Shown here piece after piece: positions 11,699 through 21,150 of a stretch of 64,000 bases of DNA. Position numbers and translations under genes: made by a program. Source of the stretch: Phyllostachys edulis (lineage: Eukaryota; Streptophyta; Magnoliopsida; Poales; Poaceae); the NCBI GenBank assembly GCA_036346405.1, contig CM070548.1, forward strand, positions 87,069,333 through 87,133,332. The letters run 5' to 3'. Each line of letters begins with the position of its first letter. Positions within the stretch are counted from its first letter, which is position 1. Under the pieces are notes generated by a model. The model was not told where the DNA came from, searched no databases, and saw nothing but the letters and a program-made list of their open reading frames with translations.

Positions 11699-11711
11699 CT
11701 TACAAACTTCT

Positions 11712-11957
11712 GCTACCAGAGGGAAGTAATATACACCCTGTTTTCCATGTAAGTCAATTGAAGAGACATGTTGGACCCAAGGTAGTGTCCATCTTAGAAG
11801 AAGGGTTATCCCAGGAACAATGAACATCTGATCCATTGGCTGATTCAATGGGTGAACCTACCTCCAGAATTATCAACTTAGGAAGATGCAGACTTTATTC
11901 GCCAGATATTTCCTCAATTTCATCCTTAAGGACAAGGGTCTTCAGGGTGGGAGCAAT
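11712..11957 (+). pseudogene. Element C integrase C-terminus
   Basis: KLLLPEGSNIHPVFHVSQLK is the highly conserved end of plant Gypsy integrases, followed after a stop at 11821 by a degraded chromodomain-like stretch (LIQWVNLPPELST, then EDADFIRQIFPQFHP). GGGTGGGAGCAAT at 11945-11957 is the likely polypurine tract. Confidence 0.8.
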
Positions 11958-12424
11958 TGTCAGAACCTGACCTAAGAATCCGAGAGGAGAATTCAGTGGT
12001 TTACATCGACGGTCGAGATTCCTGGATACCGGATCTATTAGAAGCATAGAGACTGTAAGTCAGGAGCGACTTAATGAAGATCGAAGGGCTGGAAGAGCCA
12101 GATACCTCTTTAACTTAATCGAACGGTCAAGAACATGGAAGGGGCTGTTTAATCTCATGCTTTGTCGTAAATAAGATCATATTTAGCTAAGTTAGTGAAC
12201 TGTAGATGTCACTTGTTTTCGGCCTCGTACTCCATATAAGCCTTCGCAATGTAATGGAAGCTATCGAAGAATTGAACCCTAGTTTATCAACTTTATGTTC
12301 TATTGTTCTCGTTCTTATTTTACTCTTTACTGCATGCGCTTCCGTTGATTAAATCCCTAGGAAAGATCCCAAATCCAAAGCCAAATTTATGCAAGATTCA
12401 GGCCCTTATCCTCGGGTCCTAACA
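11958..12424 (+). mobile_element. 3' LTR of element C
   Basis: 467 bp, starting TGTCAGAACCTGACC and ending CGGGTCCTAACA, hence TGT...ACA ends. It contains a CTCCATATAAGCC TATA-like region near 12229 and stands directly after the integrase end and purine tract, as a 3' LTR should. No second copy is in the window. Confidence 0.8.
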
Positions 12425-12437
12425 TGCCCCCCATGCC

Positions 12438-12716
12438 TGTTAGATAATCTTTGTTTAGTTTCTTTAGGTGTTTGCCGAGTCTGTTTCCAGATGGAATCCG
12501 AGTCATAGAGTGGTCTTTGTTTCCGAGTAACATACATACTCGTTTGACTATATAACAAGTACGGGCCATGTAATAAGTAACGTGAGCAAGCAATGTAAGA
12601 AGATTGAGAAGCAAAGCAAATAGAAAAGCTGACTTGTGCAGCACCAAATTATCTATTGTCTTTCTTGAATAAGTGTGTTTCTTCTGAGAGCAAGTTTTTC
12701 TTGGTTTGTTCCAACA
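12438..12716 (+). repeat. 5' LTR of the short LTR element
   Basis: Starts TGTTAGATAATC, ends GTTCCAACA. A TATA-like ACTATATAAC is at about 12548. The second copy at 13536 differs by only a few bases (for example GTGGTC versus GTTGTC near 12511 and one added C before GGTTTG). Confidence 0.92.
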
Positions 12717-12718
12717 AT

Positions 12719-12730
12719 TGGTATCGAGCT
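12719..12730 (+). promoter_or_regulatory. Primer binding site, tRNA-Met type
   Basis: TGGTATCGAGCT begins two bases after the 5' LTR. It matches the common TGGTATCAGAGC site, complementary to initiator tRNA-Met, with one base missing. Confidence 0.75.
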
Positions 12731-13535
12731 CTAGGTTGAAAACCTAGCTGCTGCCGGGAGGGTGATCTCGACTCGTGGTGGTATATACAGCGTGGCAGCG
12801 GGTGCGACGGCGTCCGAGAGCGTGGCGGCGGTGAGCCATGGCGAAGGATATATGGGTGACCCTGTGGCAGCGAGGCGGAGGCGATGCGGCGGATCCGTGG
12901 CGCATCGGTAGCGCAGCGTCCGGAGCACACGACGCAAGACGAGGCGGCGAGACCGATGCACTATCGCTGCATGTGGCTTCATGACGAGGAGGAGCTTGAG
13001 TTTTTGATTTGTGCCCAAGATTATGTCGCGTTCTCCGGGAGTGGTGGCGAGGCAACGTCGACGCTCTTCCTCTTGGCGAAAAGGAGGCGGCCAAAGCTGC
13101 GTGGAAGGCATTGAAGGCGATACATCTTGGTGCCGATCATCGAAAGCGGCGAGGGCGTTGAGAAGATGTGTTCGCCGTCCTAAGTCGAGTCCGTGTGTTA
13201 CTCAAGTTGAAGTCGTGACCAACTTGAAGTTCGAGTCTGAGTTAGGCGCAAGTCGTAGTTGAGACCGACTATCTGAATTGAGTACGAGTTGGGGTGCAAG
13301 TCGTAGTTGAGACCGACTGCCTCAATGAGTAAGAGTCCAAGACGTGTTCGAGTTGTGTCACCGTCTCCGGACAAGTAAAGTGTGAGCCAAGTTGAAGTTG
13401 AGTCCAACTGGCAGCATCCAAGACGTGTTCGAGTTATGCCACCGTCTTCGGCCGAGTGTGTGAGAGCCATGTTGAAGTTGAGTCCAACTGGCAGCACACG
13501 AAATATAAGTAAGTATACAAAGATTAAGGAGTGTT

Positions 13536-13815
13536 TGTTAGATAATCTTTGTTTAGTTTCTTTAGGTGTTTGCCGAGTCTGTTTCCAGATGGAATCCGAG
13601 TCATAGAGTTGTCTTTGTTTCCGAGTAACATACATACTCGTTTGACTATATAACAAGTACGGGCCATGTAATAAGTAACGTGAGCAAGCAATGTAAGAAG
13701 ATTGAGAAGCAAAGCAAATAGAAAAGCTGACTTGTGCAGCACCAAATTATCTCTTGTCTTTCTTGAATAAGTGTGTTTCTTCTGAGAGCAAGTTTTTCTT
13801 CGGTTTGTTCCAACA
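13536..13815 (+). repeat. 3' LTR of the short LTR element
   Basis: 280 bp, same ends as the 5' LTR; followed immediately by the target duplication ATGCC. The preceding AAGATTAAGGAG is a weak purine tract. Confidence 0.92.
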
Positions 13816-13820
13816 ATGCC

Positions 13821-14359
13821 ACCGTGCCGCCCCTCCCACCTCCCCACTAGCGCCGGCCCGACACCACGATATGTAGACCCAGTGGTCCTCATCGCCGCCA
13901 GCGCCGTGTACTGACCCTATAGTCCTCCACCGCGAAGCCATTGCCCAGAGCATTGCCGCCGACAAACCCTAACTGACGACTTCTTCATCGTCGGCTACGG
14001 TGGCGCCCCGAGTTCTAAAGTGGTGTGCCTCAACTCTACTACTCCGATGGCCGCCGTGCGCCCGTGCCTCGGTGAAGTGAGCCATCGGCCGTGGCAACAC
14101 CGCCTCCATGCGAAGTCGACGATGCTGGAGCTCCATGTGTGTGCAGGTGTGCTCTACTCCACTGTACCCCTTCTCCCTTTTCTCTACTGGATTAGACTCA
14201 AGTGCCCAATTAAACCAATTTAACATTCACTGAACATGCATCCTAATCAATTGTGGAACTAGAGCTGCTGCGTAATAATCACATGTGCATGTGTGTCTGC
14301 ATTGTGTGCTGCTAATGTTAGAGTGATCTCAGGCATTTGGCCCAACGGCCAAATGCCAC
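13821..14359. other. GC-rich stretch, no gene recognised
   Basis: This is host sequence to the right of the short LTR element. It is rich in C and G with AAACCCTAAC near 13965, and short open frames on both strands that do not resemble known proteins. It may be the 5' part of a decayed gene, but I see no splice or domain support. Confidence 0.4.
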
Positions 14360-14650
14360 CCTTTGACCGCGCCCTGATCGGGGGCGCCCAGCCCAATTGG
14401 CTGGTGGGCCCCTGTCGCCAGCGCCATATAAAAGAGAGGTGGGGGCTGGGGCGGCACATAAGACGACGTTCACCGTGCCGCCACAAACCCCACCGACAAA
14501 ACCCTAGATCCGATCTAAGAGGGGGCGCTCCAGCGACGGGAAGCACCACCGCCAGATCGCCGCCGCCCGGGACACGCCGCCGCCGAGGAGCCCCGCACCT
14601 CTTCTCCGACCGTCGCTGTCCGTGCGCAGACTTCACCGAGCGTACCCGCG
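14360..14650 (+). promoter_or_regulatory. Candidate host promoter and 5' leader
   Basis: CATATAAAAG at 14425-14434 is a good TATA box. Upstream lie CCAAT at 14392 and TGGGCC at 14405, downstream an AAACCCTAG telo-box at 14498. TGGGCC site II plus telo-box is known from plant housekeeping and ribosomal-protein promoters. The leader then runs to an ATG at 14651. Confidence 0.5.
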
Positions 14651-15647
14651 ATGGCCAACTCCTCCTCCTCCGCGTCGGACGGTTAGTTCCTTCTCTCCCT
14701 CTCGGTATTACCTCAAGAACTCGAACCCGTAAATGAAACCCCGCTAGATCTAACCTAGGAGATCCTAAAAGCTATCCTAACAGCTAATTCCTGCATATGC
14801 GACTGTGTTTTAGCAATTCCCTTATATCTATCGTGGTATTGTACAAGTGCTGCAACATCAGGTCATGTAATATGTGGAGTTCAATTTAAAAGGGTCAAAC
14901 ATCATTTTGTAGGTTAGGTATTCTGAATTCGGGCGGTTGAATTAGCTGCTGCATATTTTCATTGCATCAAAACGACCTATAAGGAAAAATCTCTTTTACT
15001 AACGGTTTGAAGATGGTCTTTGAGCTTAATCCTAATTCGATGCCGTCATGAATCCTATCAATATTGTTTATTTTCTTGTTATTCTGTGTAAGTAAATGAT
15101 CATTTCGAATGAACTTCCCTCTTTCAGTTCTATATGCACCACGATGCTCTAAATATCTTCATCAAAGTATGTTTATTCAGTATTTACAAAATAGTTTCTG
15201 AATCACTTTTCAGAATCTATTCCTTTTAGATTGTGCTTCGTATGCTACAATATACCGTTTTCTGTTTAGTTATGCTGTCCACACCCTGTTTTCTGGGTGT
15301 GTCTTTATATTATGGAAACTTCTTCTATGCTTTGTCTAGAGCTCACCATGGATATCTTGTGAAATCTGATGACTTTTGTTATTGCAGGCTTAGTAGGCTG
15401 ACCGAACTGGATGAAAGCCGTGCATTCACTTAGCCTCTAATGTAAAATGGCACTCCCGTATTGGTACGTTATTCCCTCTCCTTTGCTTTCACTCCAATGT
15501 ATATGGGATCTGATTTGTCTTTTTGTTGCATCTATGCTTCAAATCACGTGGGTGCATACATTGTGTTTTTATTTATTTTACATATATATACAGGTTGGTA
15601 TATCCGGCAAACTGCTTTTAAGACATGATTTGATGTGGCTGCCATGT
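14651..15647 (+). pseudogene. Candidate host gene start, identity unknown
   Basis: The ATG at 14651 opens MANSSSSASD and is followed by a donor site (GTTAGT at 14682). An acceptor TTATTGCAG ends at 15387. The next exon-like block (15388-15463) ends at a GTACGT donor, and a further acceptor TATATACAG ends at 15593, before GTTGGTATATCC. Joined this way the frame stops four codons into the second exon, so either the protein is very short, the splicing differs, or the gene is broken. I do not recognise the product. The promoter-like sequence upstream and the clean splice signals are the reasons for listing it. Confidence 0.35.
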
Positions 15648-15780
15648 AGTCTTTTTGTTGCATCTATGCTTCAAATCACGTGGGTGCATACATTGTGTTT
15701 TTATTTATTTTACATATATATACAGGTTGGTATATCCGGCAAACTGCTTTTAAGACATGATTTGATGTGGCTGCCATGTA
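15517..15780 (+). repeat. Exact 132-bp tandem duplication
   Basis: The units 15517-15648 and 15649-15780 are identical base for base, as far as I can read. The unit contains the end of an intron, its acceptor site and the exon-like block after it. Because 132 is a multiple of three, an open frame at 15447-15890 runs through both copies and repeats 44 residues. Perfect identity means a recent event. Confidence 0.95.
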
Positions 15781-15784
15781 GCCT

Positions 15785-17374
15785 GCGCACAAAACTCATT
15801 ATTCGAGCCTTTGCCTGTAGGCACTCATATGAATTACGACGTCTTCTCTTCGTTTGCCATCAACCTGTCGGAAATGATCAAGTATGTTAGCCAAAAACAA
15901 AATTTCATGGCACATCTCACATTCTCACCGCATGTGTGGTGAATCTTGCCGGTTAGCTGAACATGAATGGGTTGGTCCCTAGCGCGGCGTGGTGCCATTC
16001 TGGTATCTATCATGCGGTGCTTGCTGATGAAGACAAATTTATACAAACATTCATATAAGCGGCCAAGATGAAAAGGCCTCTTTACGTTTTTCGAGATACA
16101 GAATCATTGTCAACGAGTCAAACCAAGTGCTATTGGCGATGAAAAGGCCTCTAATGCTGAAACTCTTTTTCGTGGGTGATACTGGGGAGGAGGCGAGGAG
16201 CTCACTGGGAGGCATGCGGTGTTGTTTGGCCGTAGGAACACAAACGGTAGCGCTATTCAGAATATATGCCAACTAGTTTCACTTCCCATATAAGAAAACG
16301 AAGTTTGAAACGGACCATGTTTTTGCTGGTGGATCGATCTCCCTTGTGGTCACTGCGCCGATTTGTTTGCAAATGCTACTACACATTTGTTGATTCGGTC
16401 AACAATATTGCACCGTGGACCAGTGCATGCATTTCTGTCATTTGCTTTTGCTACGGCCAGAACAAGAGCTATACTAAAACGAAACCTAAAGCTACACTCA
16501 GAATAAAACTCTGAAACTAGATTTCCATACTCGGGAGCCTAAAACTGAATTCATGTCGCAATCGGATTTCCCAGCTTCATTTAAAGGTTTGATCTGAAAT
16601 GAACAGTTGGAATCGTGATATTGACTACGTGAGAATATGAGATAGACTTGACAATTCACCCTTCTTAAAATTTAGAGCATTTGACCAGTAATCTAGAAGT
16701 GGATTCTTCCAGGTTCAAAGTCGCCTGTAAAGGGATCAGGTAAACCTTGTAACAGGGGGATCCCAAGATGAAGATATCAAATCTCCGAGATACGCTTGCC
16801 TATGATTGGATCATCAGGTAAAAAGAAATTGGCAGAACAAATCACTTGTACGACTTCCACGATCTCACGGCAGATTAGTACGTACCAAGTATCGGACGAT
16901 ATTATAATGCCATGCGGTCGGTGGTAATTCTCCGGATGCCATTTTTATATGGATTAGTCAACGGTTTGGGATGATTCTTGGTGATCATGAGCTGCGTTTT
17001 AATACTCGATTGTAATGTTTCAATTTATTTTTCTTAAAAAAACGATCAGTCAATTTATCGATCTGGAAGCGTGGTGATGAACCTAATTTTGACGAGAGAT
17101 GAAGTGCGTTCCATTTGAGGAGTAGCAGTTAGTAATTTCAACGGAATTGCTAAATCTAGTTGCTTGATTTTTTCTCTAAATCTCGGTTGATTTTCTAACA
17201 TTTGGATCTTGCGTTGCGATTTGTGCTCCGTCCAGGGGCGTCATTCTCCTCTCTGGCACCGTCGTCTCCCACCTTCACCGGGTTAGGGCTTGGGTTCATC
17301 GGACCCTAGACTTTAAAGGGAAGGAAGGGTGGCAGAGGCACGACGGTGGGTGGTGACTGCGGCGGTGGGCGGGT
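15785..17374. other. 1.6 kb without recognisable gene
   Basis: Mixed AT-rich sequence on both strands with only short frames. A TTTTTCTTAAAAAAACG run at about 17029 could be a retroposon tail, but I found no target duplication. The last 150 bp (17220-17374) become GC-rich and resemble an exon or leader into which the CACTA element inserted. Confidence 0.4.
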
Positions 17375-17394
17375 TGACACTACCGGAGATGGCT

Positions 17395-17690
17395 TCTTTG
17401 CCGAGTGTCCCATACTTTGCGGAGTGCTTTTTATCGGGCACTTTCGGCAAAGAGGCTATTTGCCGAAAGTGCCATATAGAAAGAACTTCGACAAACAAGC
17501 GCTTTCGGCAAAGAGATGGTTTCTTAGAGTGTCGGCACTCGGCAAGCAGAACACTTTCGGCAAAGGGCACCACCGTTAACGGCGGCGGCGCCGTTAAACC
17601 TTGCGAGTGTCTTCTCTGACACTTTCGGCAAAAGGCTCCTTTCTTAGAGTGTCATTCCCTGGACACTCGGCAAACCATATTTTTTTCGCT
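17395..17690 (+). repeat. Left subterminal repeats TTTGCCGAGTG / CACTTTCGGCAAA
   Basis: Repeated TTTGCCGAGTGTC and its complement-like partner CACTTTCGGCAAAG occur about ten times in direct and inverted orientation. Subterminal repeats of this kind bind the CACTA transposase partner protein. The same words fill the right end (28095-28580). Confidence 0.9.
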
Positions 17691-18660
17691 TTTGACCTCC
17701 AAACTTTTTGCGGTCCTCATACAATACACAGTACTCCATGTTCCAATGTGGCATATTTCTCGGACTTTTCTATATTTCTTTAATTTATTTCAATTAATTG
17801 AATTTTCTTGGATAATTCAAATTATAACTGCTAGTCATTCGAATAATGAAAAAAAATGAATGGAAAAATGATATTCATGTTATTTAGTATAATGTGAGGC
17901 CGTAACCAGGAACAGACCACCAATTTCGAACATCTTGTTCACGAAACATGACCACGAACTTGCGGTCGAGTTGTTTTTAAATTGTATAAAAAGCAAACGA
18001 AGTCCGAAAATCATGAAACTTGGGAAGATGTCATGATATCATATGTGGAGGCTGTGATAAAAATTTGAGAAGGTTTCGCGCAAGTTGTCACGTACGATGC
18101 TTGCAAACCTTAGAAAAACAGAAGAATACATGACAACTTCTTCGGAGATTCTTCGGTTTGCAAGCATCGTACGTGACAACTTGCGCGAAACCTTCTCAAA
18201 TTTTTATCACAGCCTCCACATATGATATCATGACATCTTCCCAAGTTTCATGATTTTCGGACTTCGTTTGCTTTTTATACAATTTAAAAACAACTCGACC
18301 GCAAGTTCGTGGTCATGTTTCGTGAGCAAGATGTTCGAAATTGGTGGTCTATTCCTGGTTACGGCCTCACATTATACTAAATAACATGAATATCATTTTT
18401 CCATTCATTTTTTTTCATTATTCGAATGACTAGCAGTTATAATTTGAATTATCCAAGAAAATTCAATTAATTGAAATAAATTAAAGAAATATAGAAAAAG
18501 TCCAGAAATGTGCCACATTGGAACATGGAGTACCGGTATTGTATGAGGATTTGAGAAAAAGTTTGGAGGTCAAAAGTGGAAAAAAAATATGGTTTGCCGA
18601 GTGTCAAAAGGACACTCTAAGAAGGAGCCTTTTGCCGAGTGTCGAGAAGACACTTTCGGC
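17607..18660. repeat. Giant inverted repeat, arms about 500 bp
   Basis: The left arm (about 17607-18113) is followed by a loop of about 45 bases and the reverse complement (about 18160-18660). For instance CGCGCAAGTTGTCACGTACG at 18080 is mirrored by CGTACGTGACAACTTGCGCG near 18167, and the match continues outward through ATATGATATCATGACATCTT to the GCCGAGTG repeats. Only scattered mismatches were seen by eye. Transcription would give a long double-stranded RNA, a likely source of small RNAs, but that is inference. Confidence 0.93.
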
Positions 18661-18868
18661 AAAAGAATTTTAAAATTTTTAAAAAACCCTCTTTTGCCGA
18701 GTGCGGATCGGGGCACTTTCGGCAAAGGGGATTAACTCCAGCTGCCCAATGCCCCACACGCACTGCACACACGCACACTTAAACCTCGCCACTTGGCATG
18801 CTGGCTGGCCTGCCACGCATGCCAGGCCAGCCCAGCGCCCGCACGCGCACGCCCGCGCCCGCCCGCCA

Positions 18869-18922
18869 CGAGGAGGAGGAGAAAGAGAGGAGGAGGAGGA
18901 GGAGGAAGAAGGAGGAAGAGAA
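18869..18922 (+). repeat. GAG-rich low-complexity run
   Basis: Interrupted GAG/GAA triplets following a run of CGCACGCCCGCGCCCGCCC. It generates spurious open frames on both strands. Confidence 0.85.
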
Positions 18923-18957
18923 GGTATGGTGATTTTGTTTTATGAAAAAGCCATCGC

Positions 18958-19024
18958 CCTCTCCATTGATCCCCTCTCTCTGCGTTTGCTCTTGATCCCG
19001 AGCCTGCTTTCGATCGCTCGTGGC
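18958..19024 (+). repeat. 67-bp direct repeat, copy 1 (inside CACTA)
   Basis: CCTCTCCATTGATCCCCTC and the following bases up to GATCGCTCGTGGC recur at 20842-20909 in the same orientation with about three differences. The two copies bracket the captured MADS-box exons. Confidence 0.9.
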
Positions 19025-19659
19025 ATAGCAGCACTCAGTTTGGGGATCATGTGCAGTTGTGCACATGCAGGTGTGTAGTGGGTGGTATTTTTTTAACTTT
19101 TAGTATAGTACACTGGACATCGAGCTGTTGTGGTTTAAAGTTTGAGGTCATCATCATTTACCAAAAATTTACGTATGATTCGGTCAGTAAGTTCCTTATG
19201 TGCGATTATACCACAGCTTTTTGTCTTTTGCATTTGTATAAGCGAGTAACCATATTTGTATTTAACAAGTCCTAATCAATACAATATCATATGTGTATAT
19301 TTACCATGTTACCAACTGGTGCTAAGCCTTCTCTGTTGCACTATGAAAATCAGAAGCACTATATTCTTCAGAATAATAGTGTACATGACATAAACTTCTT
19401 TGTGACTAAATGGTTTTCTAGCAGTTGATATTAAAATCAAGTACATCGATGCTCTTGTTCATGCGAAATTATTGCATCTAGAAGCTTTAAAGTTTAGTCG
19501 TGCGTCTTGTAATGTGAGCCCAATTTCAGTAGGTTGTTGGTCTCTTAGTTTGGTCATCCTCACTGCAGCTTGAAGTCTCTTTGACTTTCGATGAACCATC
19601 TCAAATCATGTGCTTTCTTTGAATCTGAAGCTGTTTTGAATTTAGACAAGAACTTACCC

Positions 19660-20329
19660 CGAGTTGGTGATCTGACCGCTCATTTTCCACATTTTGTGGC
19701 TGATTTAACTCAAGATTAAGCTGGAAAATTTTCATCCTCTCAGAGTCTTGTATCGACTTGTAGAACCTATTGGATGTTCGTTTGTTCCTCGGGCTCCGTA
19801 TACGAGAAATGAAGAAGAAATAACATTTTGCAATGTGCATATACTGCACAAGTGAACCTGAATAACAAATGATGACTTATACAAGTTGCATCGTTGTTTG
19901 GCAAAATGCTCCTGCATACCTGGACCTTTTTCTGCAAATTGATGTTTTCCTCATGAACAAGGTTGACTTTCTTGTATAGTTCTACGTTTTCCTGGTGTAT
20001 GAGGATTCCCTGTGATTCCAGTAAGAAGTTTTTATAGTCAATTAGCCTCGATATAGAACCAAATGCACTAGAATGAATTGTACCAGCATACCTCCCTGTT
20101 TAATTCTTGGATTTGATCGATCATAAGTTGGTCCTGTAAAGTTAATTTTAGTCAAAGTAGTCATTCATATCCATGTCGTGAAAAGAAAACCTAAATGGTG
20201 ATGTGGTCTTAACAAAACTATAATGTAACCTTCTTCAGACGAATATTTCTTAGGCTCATCTCCAGTTTATTCTCCAAATTTTGCAAGTCTTTTACATCCA
20301 GCCCAGAAAGCTGTTGACCCAACAACTGG
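19660..20329 (-). pseudogene. Captured MIKC MADS-box gene fragment (K domain to C-terminus)
   Basis: Three minus-strand exons with intact splice sites are visible. Exon 20230-20329 (100 bp) reads QLLGQQLSGLDVKDLQNLEN and MSLRNIRLKK. Exon 20092-20133 (42 bp) reads DQLMIDQIQELNR. Exon 19920-20009 (90 bp) reads LIHQENVELYKKVNLVHEEN. The wording and the 100-bp and 42-bp exon lengths are typical of the K-box of plant MIKC MADS-box transcription factors, and NLVHEENINLQKKV points to the AGL17/ANR1 clade. A degraded last exon (about 19660-19815) reads VYGARGTNEHPIGSTSRY, then NLELNQPQN after a frameshift. The DNA-binding MADS domain is absent. The fragment lies antisense to the transposase, so it was captured as genomic DNA with introns. 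Confidence 0.88.
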
Positions 20330-20841
20330 CTGCAATGACACATTGCATAAGCACATTTATTATACTTTTCTAAAAACACATATAATGTTATCGAATTCTT
20401 TGCCGTGCTTAGTTTTTTTTGTTAACTTGTTTAGGGTTTTCTAGTTTATTACGCAACCATCTTTACTTATTATAAACCTTCTTTTTAATTTTTATATGCA
20501 GTTTGGGTTCATTTGGGGTTAAAAACCTAGTAGTTGGGCTACACAAATTTTAGTGTGTGAAAGATCATATACTTTGCATGTTAACCCCACCCCATCAACA
20601 AAAAGGGCAAACACAAAGGTAGTTACTTCCATGATGATCGATTTTCCTATAGTTTGTAAGAACTTCACAATTGATCTGTGCATAATCGGCTATCCAAGCA
20701 TACAGTGAATCGAACAAAAATTACGTGTGTAAGGAGTAAGACACCAATTTAATCAAGTAAAAAATGAAACAGATATTTGCTGGTTTTTATTCCCAAAGGT
20801 TGCTTATCGATCACCGTACATTGCTAATTAGTCATTTAACT

Positions 20842-20909
20842 CCTCTCCATTGATCCCCTCTCTCTAGCGTTTGCTCTTGATCCCGAGCCACCTTTCGATC
20901 GCTCGTGGC
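20842..20909 (+). repeat. Direct repeat, copy 2 (inside CACTA)
   Basis: 68 bp matching 18958-19024, ending again in GATCGCTCGTGGC. The captured MnmG exon lies 160 bp to its right. Duplicated junction sequence may mark how host fragments were added. Confidence 0.9.
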
Positions 20910-21069
20910 GAGGAGATAGGTTTTGGACAATAATCTGAAGACATTATTTTCACACACAAATGTAGGGCAAAAGAGTAGAGAAGCACAATAGATACCAAGG
21001 TCATGATTAAAAAATTGACCAAAAAGGAAAAACATGTAGAATGGAGAGGAGGGAGGGATGGAGAGAGAC

Positions 21070-21150
21070 CTGCAGATAAAGCTCAAGAACATCTCTACCC
21101 TCTGGTTCAAGAAAGATCCGATGAGACTCTTTATCTTTGAACCTTACAAT
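21070..21150 (-). pseudogene. Captured exon of MnmG/GidA homologue
   Basis: An 81-bp exon, bounded on the minus strand by acceptor TTTGCTTCAG and donor GTCTCT, encodes 27 residues including IVRFKDKESHRIFLEPEGRD. This is the conserved HQIFLEPEG region of MnmG (GidA), the FAD enzyme that with MnmE puts a carboxymethylaminomethyl group on the wobble uridine of organellar tRNAs. In plants the protein is nucleus-encoded and sent to organelles. Only this exon is seen; neighbouring minus-strand sequence (20915-21069) looks like intron. It is a transduplicated fragment, not a functional gene. Confidence 0.85.

Larger units (their letters stand above)
10020..12424 (+). mobile_element. Gypsy element C, 5'-truncated by element A
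   Basis: Begins in the RNase H end (HKLLIKLLGY near 10122-10150, ADALSRM at 10190), continues through integrase, a LINE-like insertion, a C-terminal SH3/chromo-like region and an LTR. Because element A ends exactly where this reading begins, element A probably inserted into it. The RNase H wording and chromovirus-like integrase C-terminus indicate a chromovirus, though the clade is uncertain. Confidence 0.8.
12438..13815 (+). mobile_element. Complete non-autonomous short LTR retrotransposon
   Basis: Two LTRs (279 and 280 bp) that are nearly identical enclose about 819 bp without gag or pol. The flanks carry a perfect 5-bp target duplication ATGCC (12433-12437 and 13816-13820). A tRNA-Met type primer site follows the first LTR. 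The near identity of the LTRs means a recent insertion. Size and lack of coding capacity place it among TRIM/SMART-like or small LARD-like elements, mobilised in trans, probably by a Copia element. The interior includes two copies of a roughly 85-bp unit (about 13335-13500). Confidence 0.92.

Noticed and set aside
13198..13656. 152-codon minus frame in the short LTR element
   Set aside because: It runs through internal repeats and into the LTR; no gag or pol motif.
15447..15890. 147-codon frame with a repeated 44-residue block
   Set aside because: The repeat comes from the 132-bp DNA duplication that includes intron sequence and splice sites, so it is unlikely to be translated as one frame.
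18701..19078. Open frames on both strands across the GAG-rich run
   Set aside because: Low-complexity translation; frame openness is explained by the triplet repeats.
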